Part shown: positions 60,101-64,000 of the stretch, piece by piece
Numbering within the stretch: position 1 is the stretch's first letter
How the letters are laid out: the number at the start of each line of letters is the position of its first letter
Assembly: GCA_020631735.1 (NCBI GenBank)
Contig: CM036179.1
Coordinates: forward strand, 24,233,063 to 24,297,062
Source: Saccharum officinarum
Taxonomy: Eukaryota > Streptophyta > Magnoliopsida > Poales > Poaceae
Direction of reading: 5' to 3'
Length of the DNA: 64,000 nt
The notes under the pieces: generated by a model
The model's input: only the letters and a program-made list of their open reading frames with translations
What the model was told of the DNA's origin: nothing
Databases searched by the model: none
Program-made: the position numbers and the translations under genes

Positions 60101-61879
60101 GTTATTAAACTATATGAATTTATCGAAATTGATGTTCAAAAATAGAAAGGTTTGACTTTGGAAGCTAGAATGACAACTAATATGAAACAGAGGGAATAGT
60201 TTAGAACGCCCGTCATTTCAAAGTTTTTTATTGAAAAATTGAAATTGAGATGTGCTTTCTGTTGCAAACTAGAGAAGTGCATGACATCTACAAAGTTTTG
60301 AGCTGCTTAATTTGCACACAGAAAAGGAGCACTATGACCTGTTTACTTTGACAAATCTTTCTTGTTTGATCTTTTGAGTGGTTAGTCATTTAAATATGTC
60401 CCACCAGAGAGATGAGCAGATGGCCAAGTTACAGGCTAACATGGCCATGTCTCACAAGGCTAATGTAGTAATGTGTGCATTAGCTATACTAAAGGCCTTA
60501 TGATAAGGTTTAGGAAGTTGGGAGCACAATTTTCTGTCACAAGGAAAAACAAGACCAAGTTGACATGTCCTGACATCATTGGGGTGTGAAGTTAACCAAA
60601 TAACTGTACAGAAGATACTTTCAGAAACCAAAGTATGCATGATTGACCAACCTTTAATAGATATTTATGGCGTCAATTGTTATAGCGGTGAATGTGAATC
60701 TTGCCATATCACAGAGCAAGTTTGTTCTATGAAATCAATTGTTAGACTCTGAATTTTTGAAACTCTTGAGGAAACAGCTACAACAACAACAACAACATAG
60801 CCTTTTGTCCCAAGCAAGTTGGGGTAGGCTAGAGATGAAACCCAAAAGAGACGAGAAACAGGGAGACACATAAAGGGACATAAAGGGCACAAGACAAAAA
60901 GAGGTCACGGTTCAGGCACGTTGATTGCCAATCTCCAAGCGCTCCTGTCCACAGTTAAATCCTCGGAGATATTCCACTCCTTAAGATCTCTCTTAACGGA
61001 CTCGTCCCAAGTTAGTTTAGGTCGACCTCTACCGCTTACATTATCGGCCCGTTTTAGAACTCCACTACGCACCGGCGCCTCAGGAGGCCTCCGTTGGACA
61101 TGTTCAAACCATCTCAACCGATGTTGAATTAATTTCTCCTCAATTGGTGCCACCCCAACCCTATCCCGAATATCGTCGTTCCGGACTCTATCGCTCCTTG
61201 TGTGCCCACAACACCAACGCAACATACGCATCTTTGCTACACTCAATTGCTGGACATGTCGCCTTTTTGTAGGCCAACACTCAGCACCGTATAACATCGC
61301 CGGACGAATCGCCGTCCTATAGAACTTACGTTTCAGCTTCTGAGGCACCCTTTTGTCACAGAGGACGCCAGAAGCTTGACGCCATTTCAACCAGCCGGCT
61401 GAAATTATATGCCTAACATCTTCATCAATGTCTTCATCCTTTTGTAGCATCGACCCTAAATACCGAAAAATATCCTTCTTGGCCACCACTTGCCCATCGA
61501 GGCCTTGAGGAAACAGCTACGTTAAAAAAAAACACTCTTGAGGAAACAGTAGTTTTGTTGGCCCCATTTTAAGATTACAGTGAAGTGATGCATTACTTCA
61601 TTCATTGCAAATACTTGTGGGTTAAGTTTTAACAAGTACACTCATTCATATTTTTTTATGTAACCTCTTATTTTGTATGCTGTCTCTTCCATATTAGGTG
61701 CCTTTGTGGGCTGTGCATTCAATGGCAGCATAGTATCAACTCGAGATACTGAGAACGCACGATTTTACGGAGGTCCTGTCAAGGCATCTGATATCCTTCT
61801 AGGATCAATGGCGAGGCCGCCTGCAGCCTCTCCTCTGTACAAAGCTCTGTCAGAATTGTTTGACAAGATTGGAAAATAA
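57133..61879 (+). CDS. FYVE and SYLF domain protein (five exons, 532 residues)
   Basis: Exons are 57133-57279, 57719-58591, 59299-59499, 59596-59791 and 61698-61879, all with GT-AG introns; the frame stays open for 533 codons including TAA. The ATG at 57133 has the strong context gccATGGcc and is the first in frame. Residues 34-39 are six aspartates. The FYVE finger spans about 218-285 with W220-x2-D223, four cysteine pairs (229/232, 246/249, 254/257, 277/280), and the basic signature RHHCRFCGG at 243-251; such fingers bind PI3P on endosomes. From about 325 to the end is a SYLF (Ysc84-type) domain, which in other proteins binds phosphoinositides and actin. Domain order matches the Arabidopsis CFS1/CFS2 endosomal FYVE-SYLF family. 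No P-S/T-A-P tetrapeptide is present. The gene appears intact. Confidence 0.95.
57280..57718 (+). other. Intron 1
   Basis: Donor gtgagt, acceptor tatag, 439 bases. It separates the low-complexity first 49 residues from the rest in phase 0. Nothing else is recognised in it. Confidence 0.88.
58592..59298 (+). other. Intron 2
   Basis: Donor gtatgc, acceptor tttttcag, 707 bases, phase 0. It contains an A-rich simple stretch at about 59022-59053. Confidence 0.9.
59936..60196. mobile_element. Degenerate Stowaway-like MITE in intron 4
   Basis: The ends ctttctccatttcaattt and gaaacagagggaa are weakly inverted copies in the Stowaway pattern, with TA on both sides (59934-59935 and 60197-60198). The interior has the complementary aaattcatatagttcaacat and atgttattaaactatatgaa type blocks. 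Confidence 0.7.
60782..61503 (-). mobile_element. 5'-truncated LINE in intron 4, antisense to the gene
   Basis: A minus-strand frame (60905-61489) has the LINE ORF2 C-terminal wording FRYLGSMLQKDEDIDEDV, KFYRTAIRPAMLYGAECW and RMLRWCCGHTR, up to its stop codon. A (TTG)n tail follows on the minus strand (60781-60797). The 17-mer cttgaggaaacagctac flanks both sides (60765-60781 and 61504-61520) without a difference, so the insertion is recent. Only the last 0.7 kb was copied. Confidence 0.95.
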
Positions 61880-62240
61880 TCCTCTTTCTTGCAGACCCTG
61901 CCTCACCTTGTAAATACATTCAAATTTGTGCCCTTCACGAATTGGTTGGAAGCAATTGCTTAACTGTACAGTAAGGCCATTCTTCAACACATCAAAGGCT
62001 CCATGCCTTAATCAGTGTTTAGTGGATTACTATCAACAAAACCACTCTGTACATACTTGTACATTGGATTGACAATCGCATATGTGAAAAAAGGTGTTTA
62101 TTCTTGGTCGTCAGTGTTGGGTGCATTTTTGCAACTCAGGGGAAACTGGGTGAGGCCGTGCGGGCAACCCTGACGTCTGACGAGTATGATTCGAATTACA
62201 TAGGAAGTACAGTAATTTTGTAATGCTATCCTATTGCGAT
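61880..62240 (+). other. 3' untranslated and downstream region of the FYVE-SYLF gene
   Basis: It follows the TAA at 61879. No canonical AATAAA signal is seen in the first 250 bases, which is common in plants. No other feature is recognised. Confidence 0.55.
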
Positions 62241-62742
62241 TAGGAATGAAAACGGACGGAAATTTCTATTTCAATATTTTCTTTGGCGGATACGGGACTG
62301 GGTTCTTGGGTGGATATGGGACCGGGTTTGGAAAAGCTGGGGAAATCGGGATATCCGTACATACGGAAACGGACAAGTACGGATAAAAAGGTAAACAATT
62401 AAGTTAGGATTATACATGTATAAAGTCATGTAACGATATACACGTAACGTAAGAATATCGGTCTAATATTCACTTACATGTCATATGTGTTAACATCTTA
62501 ACATTCATACTAGGTTAGTAGGTGTACTAACATAAGGACATGTACTGTTAGACATGTCCTAAATATATGGATTGCAAATGGGATCAATAAAATAAAATAG
62601 AATAAATATGGGTTCATCCCAGATAAAAAGGGAATCCCGCAAAATAACAAAAACGGTGAGAAACATCCTCTTCCCTTTCTGTGGACAAAAGTAGAAATCA
62701 GGTCGGGACAAGATGAAAATTTTTCACCCATTTTCGTCCCTA
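62241..62742. mobile_element. hAT-like MITE
   Basis: The ends taggaatgaaaacggacgg and the complement of ttttcgtcccta are inverted copies in the style of the MITE at 47559. The flanking octamers attgcgat and gttatgac agree at four of eight positions, and all four differences are transitions, so the duplication is only suggestive. Confidence 0.6.
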
Positions 62743-62757
62743 GTTATGACACCGGTA

Positions 62758-63002
62758 CTCCCTCCGTTTTGACGTGTCCTATTAGGGTTGTCCTAAGTCA
62801 AGCATTTATGTATTTGATTCATTCATAAATTTTAAAACTCTATGTATTTAAGCAACACGTGAATATATTGTGAAGGTATTTCATATAGTGAATCTAAATC
62901 TTATCTTTTTAACTTATATTTGTTTTTGTAGTTGATAGTCAATGATAAAAATATTTGATTTAGAATGATGCTAATATAATATGTAAGAAAAAACGGAGGG
63001 AG
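62758..63002. mobile_element. Stowaway MITE downstream of the gene
   Basis: It begins ctccctccgttttgac and ends aaaaaacggagggag, flanked by TA at 62756-62757 and 63003-63004. Its length is 245 bp. Confidence 0.92.
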
Positions 63003-63004
63003 TA

Positions 63005-63715
63005 TATATGTTGGAGCCTGTCGTGGGCAAACTATCTTGCTCCTGCAATACAGCACCAGGAAAAGGCATAACCCTGTCCTTGAAACAACCCGTAAGATTT
63101 GAAGCAAATATGGAAAAAAAACGCAGGAAAAAATGAATTTGAGAAGCAAAGATTAGGTCGCCGCAAAGGTTTGGAAAAAGTTTTATCGAGATCATGCTAA
63201 TTACTGCTCACTCAGTCCTGAAAAGAACATAATTTTATAATATATAGTACTGAGTTAAACAATTTATATTGAGACAATTCTCTCTGTGCCATTGAAACAT
63301 ATGGTTGATCTATATGCACTATTGAAAAGTTTATTGTGACTCCTATACTAGCTTTTGAATTTTTCTTCACTCTGATGCCACTCCCATCATGTGGACGTTA
63401 ACTCATTGGTTGGCACTGTTAGTGATCGAGTGGTGCATAGCGAATTGTCTAAAAAACCAAACGCCACATGTATGAATTTTTATTGAATATTTTAGCTTCT
63501 AAACAATGTTAAACGAAAAAAATTTTAACTACAAAGTTTTATATCTCACGAACGCTGGAACTTTGATAATGGGTGTGGCTCCATCCGAGATCATTTAAAA
63601 AAATTCAAAAGATTGAATTTTAAAATATAACAACTTAATATATGTAGGGATCTTAAATGGTCTCAAATGAAAAATTCATGAACTGCAATGTTTCATATCT
63701 TCAGAGTGGGCAATC
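63005..63715. other. AT-rich intergenic DNA
   Basis: No gene or clear repeat border is seen. Wording such as tctctctgtgccattgaaac recalls transposon interiors in grasses but cannot be assigned. Confidence 0.45.
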
Positions 63716-64000
63716 GGTTTTAACCGAGACTTCGGTTCGGTTTGTTCAGCTTACATAAATTTCGGTTTCCAGAAATCCAAAGCCGATCGGTTTCTTGCAA
63801 AATCAACAACCGACGAGATCGGTTTCGGTTTCATCGGGTCGGTTCCTCGGTTCCACCGAACGGACAGCAAAGACAGGGGAGAGAACTAGAGGACCTCATG
63901 CGTCGCTCGCAGAAGCCCGCCATCCATGCCTCGCAGCCTCCTCGCCAATGCGCCACGCCGCCGCGGGGAAGCCGCGCCGCCCCGTCGGGACGCCGCTGTG
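63716..64000. mobile_element. Left part of a hAT-like element running out of the window
   Basis: Repeated ATCGGTTT, CCGAGAC and TTCGGTTCGG motifs in both orientations (63716-63870) look like the motif-rich end of a hAT-type element. A GC-rich stretch follows to the window end. No second end is available. Confidence 0.45.

Larger units (their letters stand above)
59792..61697 (+). other. Intron 4, expanded by transposons
   Basis: Donor gtatgt, acceptor atattag, 1906 bases, phase 1. It houses a degenerate Stowaway MITE and a LINE fragment, which together make up about half of its length. Confidence 0.9.

Overview
The window is a piece of plant nuclear genome, most likely from a grass of the Andropogoneae (sorghum, sugarcane or Miscanthus type). 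The evidence is a spliced GT-AG plant gene, Sirevirus-type Copia and chromovirus-like Gypsy elements, a CACTA element, Helitrons, Stowaway and hAT MITEs, and a 100-base run of N typical of a scaffold gap. The species name is inference. Nearly everything except one gene is transposable-element DNA.

Layout. Positions 569-1675 hold the 5' part of a LINE (ORF1-like and endonuclease regions); a LINE 3' part (zinc-binding tail domain, then A-rich end) lies at 33854-35153. Between them sits a nest: a Gypsy element on the minus strand (LTR 1672-19377, body 19378 to about 23636, 5' part missing), whose LTR was invaded by a solo Sirevirus LTR (3718-6141) and by a three-LTR composite Sirevirus (6545-18458, target duplication ACGGG). 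It abuts the right-hand 10 kb of a CACTA element (about 23637-33853) carrying a broken TNP2-type transposase and a second spliced gene. From 35.6 to 48.4 kb come a candidate Pack-MULE end, the assembly gap, a decayed autonomous Helitron with Rep and PIF1-like helicase domains (38.6-44.2 kb, minus strand) that has received a piece of plastid trnA intron, a LINE tail, and Helitron-like ends.

From 48.6 kb on, the DNA is the flank of the one apparently functional gene: a five-exon gene at 57133-61879 (+) encoding a predicted 532-residue FYVE plus SYLF protein, expected to bind endosomal phosphoinositides and actin. Its 5' flank exists twice. A diverged partial copy at about 48.6-49.0 kb preserves the empty sites of a 3.4 kb Helitron (51987-55362) and a 1.07 kb Mutator-like element (55474-56542) present in the real promoter copy. 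Intron 4 holds a Stowaway-like MITE and a LINE fragment with 17-bp target duplications. Small MITEs, including a three-level nest at 49265-50451, fill the rest.

How the parts relate: the CACTA genes (transposase and a TNPA-like partner) and the Helitron Rep/helicase are the only multi-part systems, and all carry stops or frameshifts. I found no new defence or biosynthetic system. The most informative signals are structural: the three-LTR composite with intact outer target duplication, the duplicated promoter with paired empty sites, the plastid intron piece inside a Helitron gene, and the split LINE that marks a large deletion.
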